This document shows positions 15,292-23,140 of a stretch of 36,023 nt of DNA, piece after piece; the stretch's first letter is position 1, and every line of letters begins with the position of its first letter. The stretch comes from Butyricicoccus_A sp963620595 (GTDB lineage: Bacteria; Bacillota; Clostridia; Oscillospirales; Butyricicoccaceae): contig CAVFAY010000026.1 in assembly GCA_963620595.1 (NCBI GenBank), positions 1 through 36,023 of the forward strand. The letters run 5' to 3'. The translations under genes were made by a program, and so were the position numbers. The notes under the pieces are model-generated. The model had not been told where the DNA came from, made no database searches, and saw nothing but the letters and a program-made list of their open reading frames with translations.

Positions 15292-16622
15292 TCGTGTCTT
15301 CGATCCTGATTATAAAACGTGGTGTACTGACCGATCCACTGCAAAAAGACAGAGCCGGTCGCACCGTGTCGGTTTTTGGCAATAATGACTTCGGCGTTGT
15401 TTTTCTCTTCGCTCTCATCATCATAGTAATCATCGCGGTAAATAAACAGAACAATGTCTGCATCCTGCTCAATCGCGCCGGATTCGCGCAAGTCCGATAG
15501 CATCGGCCGCTTGTCCTCTCGCTTTTCCACCGCACGCGACAGCTGCGACAGACAAACAACCGGAACATTGAGTTCCTTTGCCATAATCTTCATTGCACGT
15601 GAGATTTCGCCGATTTCATTGACGCGGCTCTCATTGCGCTTGCCCGACTGCATCAGCTGCAAATAGTCAATGCAAATCAGACCGAGATTGTCGCCCAAGC
15701 GGCGGCATTTTGCTTTGATTTCCGCCACAGTAATCGCCGGATTGTCATCGACATAAATATGCGTCTTTGCCAGCACATTGGCAGCCCGCGCCATTTTTGT
15801 CCAATCCTCTGGATCCAAATCGCCGGTTTTGAGCTTCTGAGAGTCAATGACTGCCTCCTGCGACAGCAGACGGGATGCGAGCTGATCCTTGCTCATTTCG
15901 AGCTGAAACAGCACAATATCTTTGTCTGTGTGCTTCGCCGCATACAGTGCGACATTGAGGGCAAAGGCGGTCTTACCCATGCCCGGACGGGCGGCAATCA
16001 AAATCAAGTCAGATTTATTGAGGCCGGTCAATCGTCTGTCCAGATCGTGGAATCCGGTCGGCAAGCCCGGCAGACCAGATTCGCTCTGTGACAGCTCATC
16101 CAGCCGATTGTATACGTCCATAATGACGCTTTTAATCGGAGACAGACCCTGCACCTCGCGCCCATGCCGGACGGCATAGATTTTTTGTTCCGCAGCTTCC
16201 GCGATGTCGCTCGCCTCACCGGCGCCTTCATATGCCATTGCCTGAATATCTGCGCCCGCCGCGGCGACTTCGCGCAGCATACTCTTATCTCGAATGATAT
16301 GGGCATACTCACGCACACCGGCAGCCGTCGGCGTGACATCCATGAGCTGTGCCAGATACGCTCTGCCGCCCGCATCATCATAAAGACCGTTCATCTTCAG
16401 CTCATTGAGTACCGTCACGGCATCAATGCGCACGGAATCTGTAAACATCGAGAAAATAGTCTCAAAAATGTGACGATTTTCCTCTGCATAGAAGTCCTCC
16501 GGCCGCAGCAGCTCAATGACCTCCGGAATACACGATGGGTCGATCAGCATAGAGCCAATGACCGCTTGTTCCGCTTCCACCGCCTGCGGCAGCTGCCGCG
16601 ACAGCAGTTCATCCATCGCCAT
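15288..16622 (-). CDS. dnaB: Replicative DNA helicase DnaB
   Basis: 444 residues. DnaB is the hexameric 5'-3' helicase of the replication fork. The N-terminal primase-binding helical domain begins LPQAVEAEQAVIGSML. Walker A is ARPGMGKT (211-218). The Walker B/H3 regions LGLICIDYLQLM and VPVVCLSQLSR follow, then the arginine-finger area RPMLSDLRESGAIEQDAD. AAAGGAG lies 9 nt before the ATG. It follows rplI with a hairpin in between and overlaps tilS by 4 bp. No intein was seen at the Walker motifs. Confidence 0.97.
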   Translation of the reverse strand: MAMDELLSRQLPQAVEAEQAVIGSMLIDPSCIPEVIELLRPEDFYAEENRHIFETIFSMFTDSVRIDAVTVLNELKMNGLYDDAGGRAYLAQLMDVTPTAAGVREYAHIIRDKSMLREVAAAGADIQAMAYEGAGEASDIAEAAEQKIYAVRHGREVQGLSPIKSVIMDVYNRLDELSQSESGLPGLPTGFHDLDRRLTGLNKSDLILIAARPGMGKTAFALNVALYAAKHTDKDIVLFQLEMSKDQLASRLLSQEAVIDSQKLKTGDLDPEDWTKMARAANVLAKTHIYVDDNPAITVAEIKAKCRRLGDNLGLICIDYLQLMQSGKRNESRVNEIGEISRAMKIMAKELNVPVVCLSQLSRAVEKREDKRPMLSDLRESGAIEQDADIVLFIYRDDYYDDESEEKNNAEVIIAKNRHGATGSVFLQWIGQYTTFYNQDRRHE

Positions 16623-16657
16623 GCTTGTTCGCTCCTTTCGTGAAAGATGAAAAATCC

Positions 16658-16678
16658 ACCTCCCCGCTGCGGGGAGGT
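16658..16678 (-). terminator. GC-rich hairpin between rplI and dnaB (possible attenuator)
   Basis: ACCTCCCC-5nt-GGGGAGGT is a perfect 8-bp stem, followed on the minus strand by GGATTTTTC. It may be a partial terminator or processing site that reduces dnaB readthrough relative to rplI. Confidence 0.55.
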
Positions 16679-16687
16679 TGGATGTAT

Positions 16688-17137
16688 TTACTCTACCTCA
16701 GTAACCTGAACCTTCAGCTTGCCGACAACCTCCGGATACAGCTTAACCTTCAGCTCGTAGGTACCGAAGCTCTTAATGGCTTCGTCCATCACGATCTTGT
16801 TCTTGCTGATCTCGATGCCATGCTCTTTCTTGAGCTGAGTTGCAATTTCCTTGCTGGTGACAGAGCCAAAGATACGGCCGCTGGTGCCGCCCTTTGCCGT
16901 CAGATGTACCATAATGGACTCAAACTTCTTGGCATTTGCCTCAGCCTCTGCGCGCTCCACAGCCTGACGATGCTTCTTGGATTCCTCCGCCTGCTTCATC
17001 TGGTTCATGTTATCTGCGTTTGCCAGAACTGCCAGCTTGCGCGGCAGAAGGAAGTTTCTGCCGTATCCCTCAGAGACTTCTACGAGCTGACCCTTTTTGC
17101 CCTGACCTTTTACATCCTGCTGTAAAATAACTTTCAT
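16688..17137 (-). CDS. rplI: 50S ribosomal protein L9
   Basis: 149 residues, the full two-domain length. It begins MKVILQQDVKGQGKKGQLVEV and continues with the L9 signature region GYGRNFLLPRKLAVLA. The long connecting helix is rich in Lys, Glu, Ala and Gln (EESKKHRQAVERAEAEANAK), and the C-terminal domain has LTAKGGTSGRIFGSVT. L9 binds 23S rRNA near the L1 stalk and helps keep the reading frame. It lies 27 bp after gdpP and before dnaB, the common gdpP-rplI-dnaB order. Confidence 0.97.
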   Translation of the reverse strand: MKVILQQDVKGQGKKGQLVEVSEGYGRNFLLPRKLAVLANADNMNQMKQAEESKKHRQAVERAEAEANAKKFESIMVHLTAKGGTSGRIFGSVTSKEIATQLKKEHGIEISKNKIVMDEAIKSFGTYELKVKLYPEVVGKLKVQVTEVE

Positions 17138-17164
17138 AATGAAAAACCTCCAATGTTGGTATCG

Positions 17165-19165
17165 TTATTCGTCGTCTTGTGTGTTTTGATCTAAGTAGGC
17201 TTCAATTGCCTTCATGATCTGCTCCTTAGCTCGGAGCCAATCGGTGTTTCTCAGCTGCGCACCGGCCGCCGTCAGGCTGCCGCCGCCGCCAAGCATCTCT
17301 GTGAGCACTTGAACATTGACCGCGCCCATCGAGCGCGCGGACACCACAATGTCATCTCCATTGGGAAACGCCACAATGCTGGCACGCACGCCAATGATAT
17401 TGAGCAGCTCATCCGCCGCCTGCGCCGCTGTCGGCCGTGTGACCGGAAAGTCCGCCACCGCGACAACAATACCGCCCGGTGCATTTTCCGCGCACGAAAT
17501 GACGCGTTCGCGCTGCATATAGTCCTCAAAGGAATTCTGAAACAGTCGCTTGACGGCAATCATGTCCGCACCGGCACGGCGCAGATATGCCGCCGCCTCG
17601 AAGGTGCGCACACCCGCTTTAATCGAGAAGCCCTTGGTATCCAGAAAAATACCTGCCAGCAAACTCTCCGCCTCCACGCGGCTGATCGTCTGATTGGGTA
17701 CCATATATTGCAGCAGCTCACTCACCAGCTCACTGGCAGAAGATGCCGACGGTTCATGCATGTTGACGGCACAGTTTTCAATATAATCTGCGGCACGTCT
17801 GTGGTGGTCGATGACGGCAACCTTGCGGAAACGAGACATCAGCTCCGGCGCATCGACAAAGTCCGGTCGGTTGGTATCAACGACAACCATCAGACTGTTG
17901 CCGTCGATCAACTCTTTCGCCTGCTCCGGCTCGATAAACACGCCGTCATAGTCGCCGCTTGCCTCTACGCGCTCCAGCAACGGCGACGCAAGTGTCTGCG
18001 CGCGATGCAGGACGACATGCACCTGCTTTCCTCTGCTGCGCGCTGCACAGACAACGCCGACAGCAGCGCCCAATGCGTCAATGTCCGAATGATGATGCCC
18101 CATGACAAACACCTGTGATGAGTCGCGCATGAGCTGACCCAGCGCATTTGCCATAACACGGGATTTTACTTTGGTTCGTTTTTCGACTTCCTTGGCAACG
18201 CCGCCAAAGAACTCAAAAGCATAGCGGTTTTTGATTACCGTCTGATCGCCGCCGCGGCTCAACGCCATATCCAGCGCCAGCTGAGCAAACTCATACTTTT
18301 CCTGCAAGGTCTTTCCGTCTCTGCCAATGCCGATGGACAGTGTGGCATTGATGCCCTCGCGCGAGACAATCGAACGCACCGCATCGAGCACAGAAAACTT
18401 ATCCTGCGTGATTTGCGCCAAATTGCGCTCCTCCATCACGAAAATATACTTATCTCGGTCAAATTTCCGCAGAACACCTTGAATATCCTTTGTCCACTCA
18501 CCAATGCGATTGTCAATGGATGCAAGCATCGTTGACTTTTCTGAATCATTGGCATTTTTGACCAGTTCCTCATAGTTGTCAATGGAGATAATCGCAACAA
18601 CCGGCCGTGTCTCCTCATATTTTTGCCGAAGCGAAATCTGCTCCGTACAATCCAGCCAATACAGCGTCATCAAGACACTGGTACTGCCGTCTATCGGACG
18701 CACGCGCGAACCGATGACCGTATAATATTTCTCGCCGATTTTGACCTCAGACGGATAGACGGATTTATCCTCCGTCAGCCATGAGGTATCAAAGCCCGGA
18801 ATAATATCCTCCAGCGTCTGCTCAAACAAGCTGTCATGCATGTCATGCACGGCATGAAACTGCTCATTGCACCAGATAATCTGTCCGTTTCCGATCATGC
18901 AGACCGTAATCGGCATGGGAATATCAATAAAATTCTGCCTTGTCTCGTTATCTGTTCCGCCAGATATTTTTTCCAAATATTGTAAAACTTCTTGATCGCG
19001 GCGGCGCATGGTCACGACATAATGAATATATAGACCTGCACAGATTGCCATCTCAAACAACGCCAAAAGCAGAGAAAAAAAAGCACTCACGCAGGCGAAG
19101 ATTAAGAATATCACAAAATACATGCCGAAGCCCGGCTCCAGAATTCTTGCTAGTCGCTTATCCAA
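17165..19165 (-). CDS. gdpP: Cyclic-di-AMP phosphodiesterase GdpP (YybT family)
   Basis: 666 residues from TTG at 19165. That start has AAAGGAGG 9 nt upstream and gives the family's usual length; the frame runs 34 codons further upstream, across the promoter. Two membrane helices lie near the N-terminus (about 15-47). A PAS-like domain follows (about 80-170), then a degenerate GGDEF domain (about 185-320). The DHH/DHHA1 phosphodiesterase domain has GHHHSDIDALGAA (356-368), VVDTNRPD and the VIDHHRR motif (about 451-457), whose Asp/His bind Mn. It hydrolyses c-di-AMP to pApA and so influences potassium homeostasis and cell-wall stress. It is the first gene of the housekeeping run. Confidence 0.95.
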   Translation of the reverse strand: MDKRLARILEPGFGMYFVIFLIFACVSAFFSLLLALFEMAICAGLYIHYVVTMRRRDQEVLQYLEKISGGTDNETRQNFIDIPMPITVCMIGNGQIIWCNEQFHAVHDMHDSLFEQTLEDIIPGFDTSWLTEDKSVYPSEVKIGEKYYTVIGSRVRPIDGSTSVLMTLYWLDCTEQISLRQKYEETRPVVAIISIDNYEELVKNANDSEKSTMLASIDNRIGEWTKDIQGVLRKFDRDKYIFVMEERNLAQITQDKFSVLDAVRSIVSREGINATLSIGIGRDGKTLQEKYEFAQLALDMALSRGGDQTVIKNRYAFEFFGGVAKEVEKRTKVKSRVMANALGQLMRDSSQVFVMGHHHSDIDALGAAVGVVCAARSRGKQVHVVLHRAQTLASPLLERVEASGDYDGVFIEPEQAKELIDGNSLMVVVDTNRPDFVDAPELMSRFRKVAVIDHHRRAADYIENCAVNMHEPSASSASELVSELLQYMVPNQTISRVEAESLLAGIFLDTKGFSIKAGVRTFEAAAYLRRAGADMIAVKRLFQNSFEDYMQRERVISCAENAPGGIVVAVADFPVTRPTAAQAADELLNIIGVRASIVAFPNGDDIVVSARSMGAVNVQVLTEMLGGGGSLTAAGAQLRNTDWLRAKEQIMKAIEAYLDQNTQDDE

Positions 19166-19238
19166 GGTGCACAGCCTCCTTTCCCATTTTTCGATGAACG
19201 AAAAACTATGATAGCGTACTGCCACCAATACATACTGC

Positions 19239-19267
19239 ATTATAGCAAAATATACCCCATAATGCAA
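19239..19267 (-). promoter_or_regulatory. Promoter of the gdpP-rplI-dnaB-tilS-hpt-ftsH run
   Basis: -35 TTGCAT (19267-19262), 17-bp spacer, -10 TATAAT (19244-19239). It gives a leader of about 65 nt before the TTG start. Confidence 0.7.
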
Positions 19268-19294
19268 TCATCCTAGGCAAATTGGCGATAAGAA

Positions 19295-19326
19295 ACGTGC
19301 AGGAAATCTCTCAATTCTCCTGCACG
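19295..19326 (-). terminator. Terminator at the end of the acyltransferase gene
   Basis: CGTGCAGGA-type arms (19296-19303 and 19318-19325) pair and are followed on the minus strand by TTTCTT. The stop codon of the acyltransferase lies in the loop. Confidence 0.6.
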
Positions 19327-20405
19327 TGATTGGTTTCTTGTGTTTTTTTCTGTTTTTTTGCCGAGCGAAACAGCCACAGCTTCATTTCCTCTATCAATCG
19401 GTCATACGTGCGCACAATCGGCGGCGCACTGAGCAGCCATGAAATGAGAAAGGCATACAGCACCAAAATAATGAACTGCGGCACACCGCCCGCCAGCTTT
19501 CCCGGATATTTGATGTGTTCAAAGGCCGGCATAAACCAATTGATGATTTTACAGACGAATTCCCAATGTCCGACAACCCACAGCATCGGAAATGCGTGCA
19601 GCATATATACCGTCATGCTGCCCTTGCCGATGCTTGTGAGCAGACCGCGTTTGGAATACACGATGCGCAGCAGCAAAATGCCGAGCAGCGGTGCGGCAAG
19701 ATACATAGCGAACCGAAATTCCATCCCCGCCCACGGTGTCAGTCCCTGTCGCGCATAGGAATTGACGAGCTGAAATGGATGGCTGGAGCCTTTCTTCGTC
19801 GGCAAAATATCCGTCATCCACAGCGCGAGAAACGCACCGACACCCGCACCAAACCACGCAATCGGGAGCGGAATCTTGCGGATGCGCTGCATCTGCTCCG
19901 GTGTACAATAATAGCCAAGCAGGTAAAACGGCAAAAAACAAATCGTCCGCGACAGCGACAATTCTCGTCCAATACAGGGATCACCGCCAATTAACAGCGC
20001 AACAGCAAGTGAAATCGGCAGCAACCATCGAATGCGCAGCAGCTCCGGCATCAACACGCGGATGATAAGCAGCGTCAGCAAAAACCAATACATATTGAGC
20101 GGTCGAAACAGCGCATACTGCATCCCCGGCTCCTGTCCCGCACGCACGAGATAATACAGCGTATTAAATACCAAAAACGGAATGAGATATTCCGCCCATG
20201 CAGCATCGCGGCGTTTTTCCGCATGTTTTCCAAAATATCCACACAGGAACAGGAACAACGGCATCTGCACAGCGAGCACGATTGTCCGGATCGTGAACAG
20301 CAGCGGCGTTTTCTGTCCCAGCATATCATAAATGTGTACATATACCACACTGATGATGAGCAGCCCCTTGAGGTTGTCCAGCGCGGCATCTCTTCCCCTT
20401 GCCAA
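19311..20405 (-). CDS. Acyltransferase-3 family membrane protein (fucose-4-O-acetylase-like)
   Basis: 364 residues with about ten membrane helices. It begins ALDNLKGLLIISVVYVHIYDM, matching the RxxxxDxLKGxxIxxVVxxH start of acyltransferase-3 proteins, where the His is catalytic. These enzymes move acetyl or succinyl groups across the membrane onto cell-surface sugars. A later helix reads GKGSMTVYMLHAFPM, another common family feature. The C-terminus is short, charged and cytoplasmic. It starts 11 bp after the AI-2E family gene and is thus co-transcribed. The acceptor (wall polymer, capsule or small molecule) is unknown. Confidence 0.83.
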   Translation of the reverse strand: MARGRDAALDNLKGLLIISVVYVHIYDMLGQKTPLLFTIRTIVLAVQMPLFLFLCGYFGKHAEKRRDAAWAEYLIPFLVFNTLYYLVRAGQEPGMQYALFRPLNMYWFLLTLLIIRVLMPELLRIRWLLPISLAVALLIGGDPCIGRELSLSRTICFLPFYLLGYYCTPEQMQRIRKIPLPIAWFGAGVGAFLALWMTDILPTKKGSSHPFQLVNSYARQGLTPWAGMEFRFAMYLAAPLLGILLLRIVYSKRGLLTSIGKGSMTVYMLHAFPMLWVVGHWEFVCKIINWFMPAFEHIKYPGKLAGGVPQFIILVLYAFLISWLLSAPPIVRTYDRLIEEMKLWLFRSAKKQKKTQETNHVQEN

Positions 20406-20416
20406 ACCGGTTCCTC

Positions 20417-21724
20417 CTACTCGTCCTGTGTTTCGTTCTCTGGTTCTTTAGATTTTTCCGGAACTTTCTGTTTCTCTTTCACCGTACGAGCCGGCAAATG
20501 GACTGGACGTCCCTGTTCATCAATGGATTCCAGCCAAGCATAATCGGTTGCCTCTACCGGCAAATTTTTCTGCTTCAAACTGCGCGCAATGATGTCGCCC
20601 AGGATATGCTTGATGACAGCGAACAACGGCACGCCAATCAGCATACCGACAAAGCCAAACATACCACCGAACAGCAGGATGGAAAACAGAACCCAAAAGC
20701 TGGAAAGACCCGTAGAATTGCCCAAAATCTTTGGGCCGAGAATATTGCCGTCAAACTGCTGAAGCAGCAGGACAAAAACCAAAAAGTACAGCGACTGTAC
20801 CGGTGACACAATAAAGATAATAATAAACGAAGGAATCGCGCCGATAAACGGACCAAAGAACGGAATAACATTGGTTACGCCGACAATCACACTGACCAGC
20901 ATCGCAAACGGCATGTTCATGATATTGAGAATGACCACCGAAATCAGAAAGATAATAAACGAATCCAGCAGTTTACCTGTGATAAAGCCGGTGAATGCCT
21001 GATTGGCGAATCTGCCGTATTCCACGATGACATTGCCCCATTTTTTTCCGAGCACTGCATACACACAGCGGATGATCTGACGGATAAAATTCTCTTTGCC
21101 CGCCAGCAGGTAAATCGCAACGATAATACCAATAAAAATATTTTTAAATACCGTTACAGTATTCATAACACCGGCGGAAACATAGCCCAATGTATCTACG
21201 GACGGTGTAAACGAGCTTTGAACAAACTCCTCGATGTAGCTGACCGCCTGCGCATAGGCGTTCATGACGGTCTCTTCTCCGCTCGGATAGTACTGAACAA
21301 CCAAATCCTGCACGGTACGGGATAAGTGCATCATATTGCTCGGCAGCGTTGCCGCAAGTCCTGCCACGCTGGAAATCAGCTGCGGGATAATCAGGGCAAG
21401 CAAGCCGCCAATGATTGCCGCCGCGCCGAGAAATGTCGTGAACATGGCAAAAATTCCGGCACAGCGCACTGCTTTTCTGCCGCGCCAGCGAAACGTGCGC
21501 GCCAGCAGGCGCATATATTTGTGCCGCAGCCAATCATATGGCGATGCCAGCACATAGGCGATGCCGATACCAATAATAATCGGCATGAGAATATTGACCA
21601 GCTTGCCGATACCGGCTGCCAGTCCGTTAAATTTAAAAATACAAAAGAATATAGCAATCGTCACGGCGCCGGTAATGATGATCGTGGCGCCCCAACCGAT
21701 GTATTTTTGCATGGCTTTTTTCAC
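20417..21724 (-). CDS. AI-2E family transporter (PerM/YdiK-like)
   Basis: 435 residues. The start is GTG at 21724, which has AAAGGAG 7 nt upstream; an ATG four codons later would be too far away. Eight or so membrane helices occur in the family order: an N-terminal pair, the amphipathic middle (HLSRTVQDLVVQYY), and the C-terminal GVTNVIPFFGPFIGAIPSFIII segment and QQFDGNILGPKILG, which are the family signatures. The C-terminal tail after about residue 400 is charged. Members export autoinducer-2 or other small solutes, or act as Na/H antiporters; the substrate here is unknown. A -10 like TACAAT with TTGACT upstream (21767-21793, short spacer) may be its promoter. Confidence 0.9.
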   Translation of the reverse strand: MKKAMQKYIGWGATIIITGAVTIAIFFCIFKFNGLAAGIGKLVNILMPIIIGIGIAYVLASPYDWLRHKYMRLLARTFRWRGRKAVRCAGIFAMFTTFLGAAAIIGGLLALIIPQLISSVAGLAATLPSNMMHLSRTVQDLVVQYYPSGEETVMNAYAQAVSYIEEFVQSSFTPSVDTLGYVSAGVMNTVTVFKNIFIGIIVAIYLLAGKENFIRQIIRCVYAVLGKKWGNVIVEYGRFANQAFTGFITGKLLDSFIIFLISVVILNIMNMPFAMLVSVIVGVTNVIPFFGPFIGAIPSFIIIFIVSPVQSLYFLVFVLLLQQFDGNILGPKILGNSTGLSSFWVLFSILLFGGMFGFVGMLIGVPLFAVIKHILGDIIARSLKQKNLPVEATDYAWLESIDEQGRPVHLPARTVKEKQKVPEKSKEPENETQDE

Positions 21725-21898
21725 GGGAAAGCTCCTTTCCTGCTGCGTTTTTCACTATTCTTTTATATTGTAGCAGATTTCCCATGAAGTCAACGGACAA
21801 TGAAGATATTTTAACAAAAAATTTCCACGTGTGCAGATGCCCTGCGCTTTCGTATAATCCGCAAAATAAAATTTTGGTGTTTTTGTGCACAATTTCCA

Positions 21899-21927
21899 TT
21901 GCTTTTAGGATTGCATCCGCCTATACT
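21899..21927 (+). promoter_or_regulatory. Promoter of the T-box leader and oxidoreductase operon
   Basis: -35 TTGCTT (21899-21904), 17-bp spacer, -10 TATACT (21922-21927), start near 21934. The 170 bp before it, back to the divergent gene, show no other structure. Confidence 0.7.
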
Positions 21928-21935
21928 AAAAAGGT

Positions 21936-22196
21936 AAATAAAATATCCTGATCGAAAGACAGCGATGGAGACAGTACGTCTGTATGGAATCTCTCAGCGA
22001 ATCGGGGACAGTGTAAGCCCGACACTAGTACATGCAGTCCGAACATCACTCCTGAGTCGCAGACCGAACCGATTTGTTTTCCAGTAGGTTTATGCCGGTT
22101 TTCCCCGTTATCGGAAGCGCATATGTCAGTATGCAGTAACAGGTGGTACAACGAAGCAAATATGCTCTCGTCCTTTTACGGATGAGAGCTTTTTTA
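21936..22196 (+). promoter_or_regulatory. T-box leader with apparent Ile (AUC) specifier
   Basis: Stem I can be folded by eye: GCGA pairs with TCGC, GGAG with CTCC (TGAG bulge on the 3' side), and CTGTATG with CATGCAG. The apical part CAGCGAATCGGGGACAGTG...CCCGA resembles the AG-bulge/distal-loop region. The 5' side of the specifier loop is ACAGTA and the 3' side is GAACATCA, so the codon followed by A is ATC at 22045-22047 (isoleucine). The T-box AGGTGGTACAACG is at 22141-22153; its UGGU complements the ACCA end of tRNA-Ile. The terminator GCTCTCGTCC/GGATGAGAGC (22164-22189) ends in six T. Uncharged tRNA-Ile should permit readthrough into the operon. Confidence 0.88.
22164..22196 (+). terminator. 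T-box regulated terminator
   Basis: A 10-bp stem (22164-22173 with 22180-22189, one G-T pair), 6-nt loop and T tract. It competes with the antiterminator formed by the T-box sequence just upstream. Confidence 0.88.
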
Positions 22197-22259
22197 TTTC
22201 TTATTCGAAATCAATTTACGAAATTCTTTCGCTGAACACGATGGATGGAGGAGTTACAC

Positions 22260-22838
22260 ATGAAAGATATTGTCGAGATCCGCTGGCACGGCCGCGGCGG
22301 ACAGGGCGCAAAGACCGCCTGTCTCCTGCTCGCAGACGCCGCATTCAGCTCTGGCAAGTATGTACAGGGTTTTCCGGAATATGGTCCGGAGCGTATGGGC
22401 GCACCGATCACTGCGTACAACCGCATCAGCGACACCCGCTGCACCGTACATTCCAATATTTACGATCCGGACTACGTTGTCGTCGTAGATGAGAGCCTGA
22501 TTGAAACCGTTGACGTACTCAAGGGCCTGAACCCGAAGGGCGCTATCATCGTCAACACCCCGAAGACACCGGCTGAAGTCCGCAAGGAGCTGGGTCATTA
22601 CGAGGGCCGCGTCTGCACTATCGATGCCCGTCGCATCTCGGAAGAGGTTCTGGGCAAAAATTTCCCGAATACACCGATGCTGGCCGCTACCGTCAAGGTT
22701 TCCGGCGTTGTCGATCCGGAACAGTTTGTTACCAACATGGAAGCATCGTTTAAACACAAGTTTGCGACCAAGCCGCAGGTCATCGCAGGCAACATGACCG
22801 TGCTTACCCAGTCTATGGAAGAGGTGCAAGAAGGATGA
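22260..22838 (+). CDS. porG: 2-oxoacid:ferredoxin oxidoreductase, gamma subunit
   Basis: 192 residues from the ATG at 22260, which has GGAGGAG 6 nt upstream. The signature GRGGQGAKTACLLLADAA near the N-terminus and the FPEYGPERMGAPITAYNRIS segment define the gamma domain of pyruvate/2-oxoisovalerate:ferredoxin oxidoreductases, which contributes to coenzyme A binding and subunit contacts. It is the first gene of a four-gene operon behind the T-box. Its stop overlaps the start of the delta gene as ATGA. The por symbol is used for the family; the substrate (pyruvate or a branched-chain oxoacid) is not settled by sequence. Confidence 0.9.
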   Translation: MKDIVEIRWHGRGGQGAKTACLLLADAAFSSGKYVQGFPEYGPERMGAPITAYNRISDTRCTVHSNIYDPDYVVVVDESLIETVDVLKGLNPKGAIIVNTPKTPAEVRKELGHYEGRVCTIDARRISEEVLGKNFPNTPMLAATVKVSGVVDPEQFVTNMEASFKHKFATKPQVIAGNMTVLTQSMEEVQEG

Positions 22839-23137
22839 TTCACGCGAAAGATATTAACGAGCAGTCCAAGTGGCAGGAGCTGACCCCTGGCTGTGAAATT
22901 TATGAACCGGCTACGGCATCTATGACCATCACCGGTGAATGGCGCACCATGGCGCCGAAATGGGACGCTACCAAGTGCAAGCAGTGTCTGCTGTGCGCAC
23001 CGTTCTGTCCGGATTCCTCGATTCCGGTTGTAAGCGGCAAGCGTCAGGACTTTGATTTTGACCATTGTAAGGGATGCGGCATCTGCTACAAGGTATGTCC
23101 GTTCCAGGCTATTTCTTTTGGAAAGGAGGAGAAGTAA
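22835..23137 (+). CDS. porD: 2-oxoacid:ferredoxin oxidoreductase, delta (2x[4Fe-4S]) subunit
   Basis: 100 residues. Two cluster motifs, CKQCLLCAPFC and CKGCGICYKVCPFQAI, place two [4Fe-4S] centres that pass electrons from the TPP site to ferredoxin. The 50-residue N-terminal extension before the clusters (SKWQELTPGCEIYEPAT...GEWRTMAPKWD) is typical of POR/VOR delta subunits. The start overlaps the gamma stop, and GAGGTGCAAGAAGG supplies the ribosome site. The alpha gene follows after 3 bp. Confidence 0.92.
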   Translation: MIHAKDINEQSKWQELTPGCEIYEPATASMTITGEWRTMAPKWDATKCKQCLLCAPFCPDSSIPVVSGKRQDFDFDHCKGCGICYKVCPFQAISFGKEEK

Positions 23138-23140
23138 TCC

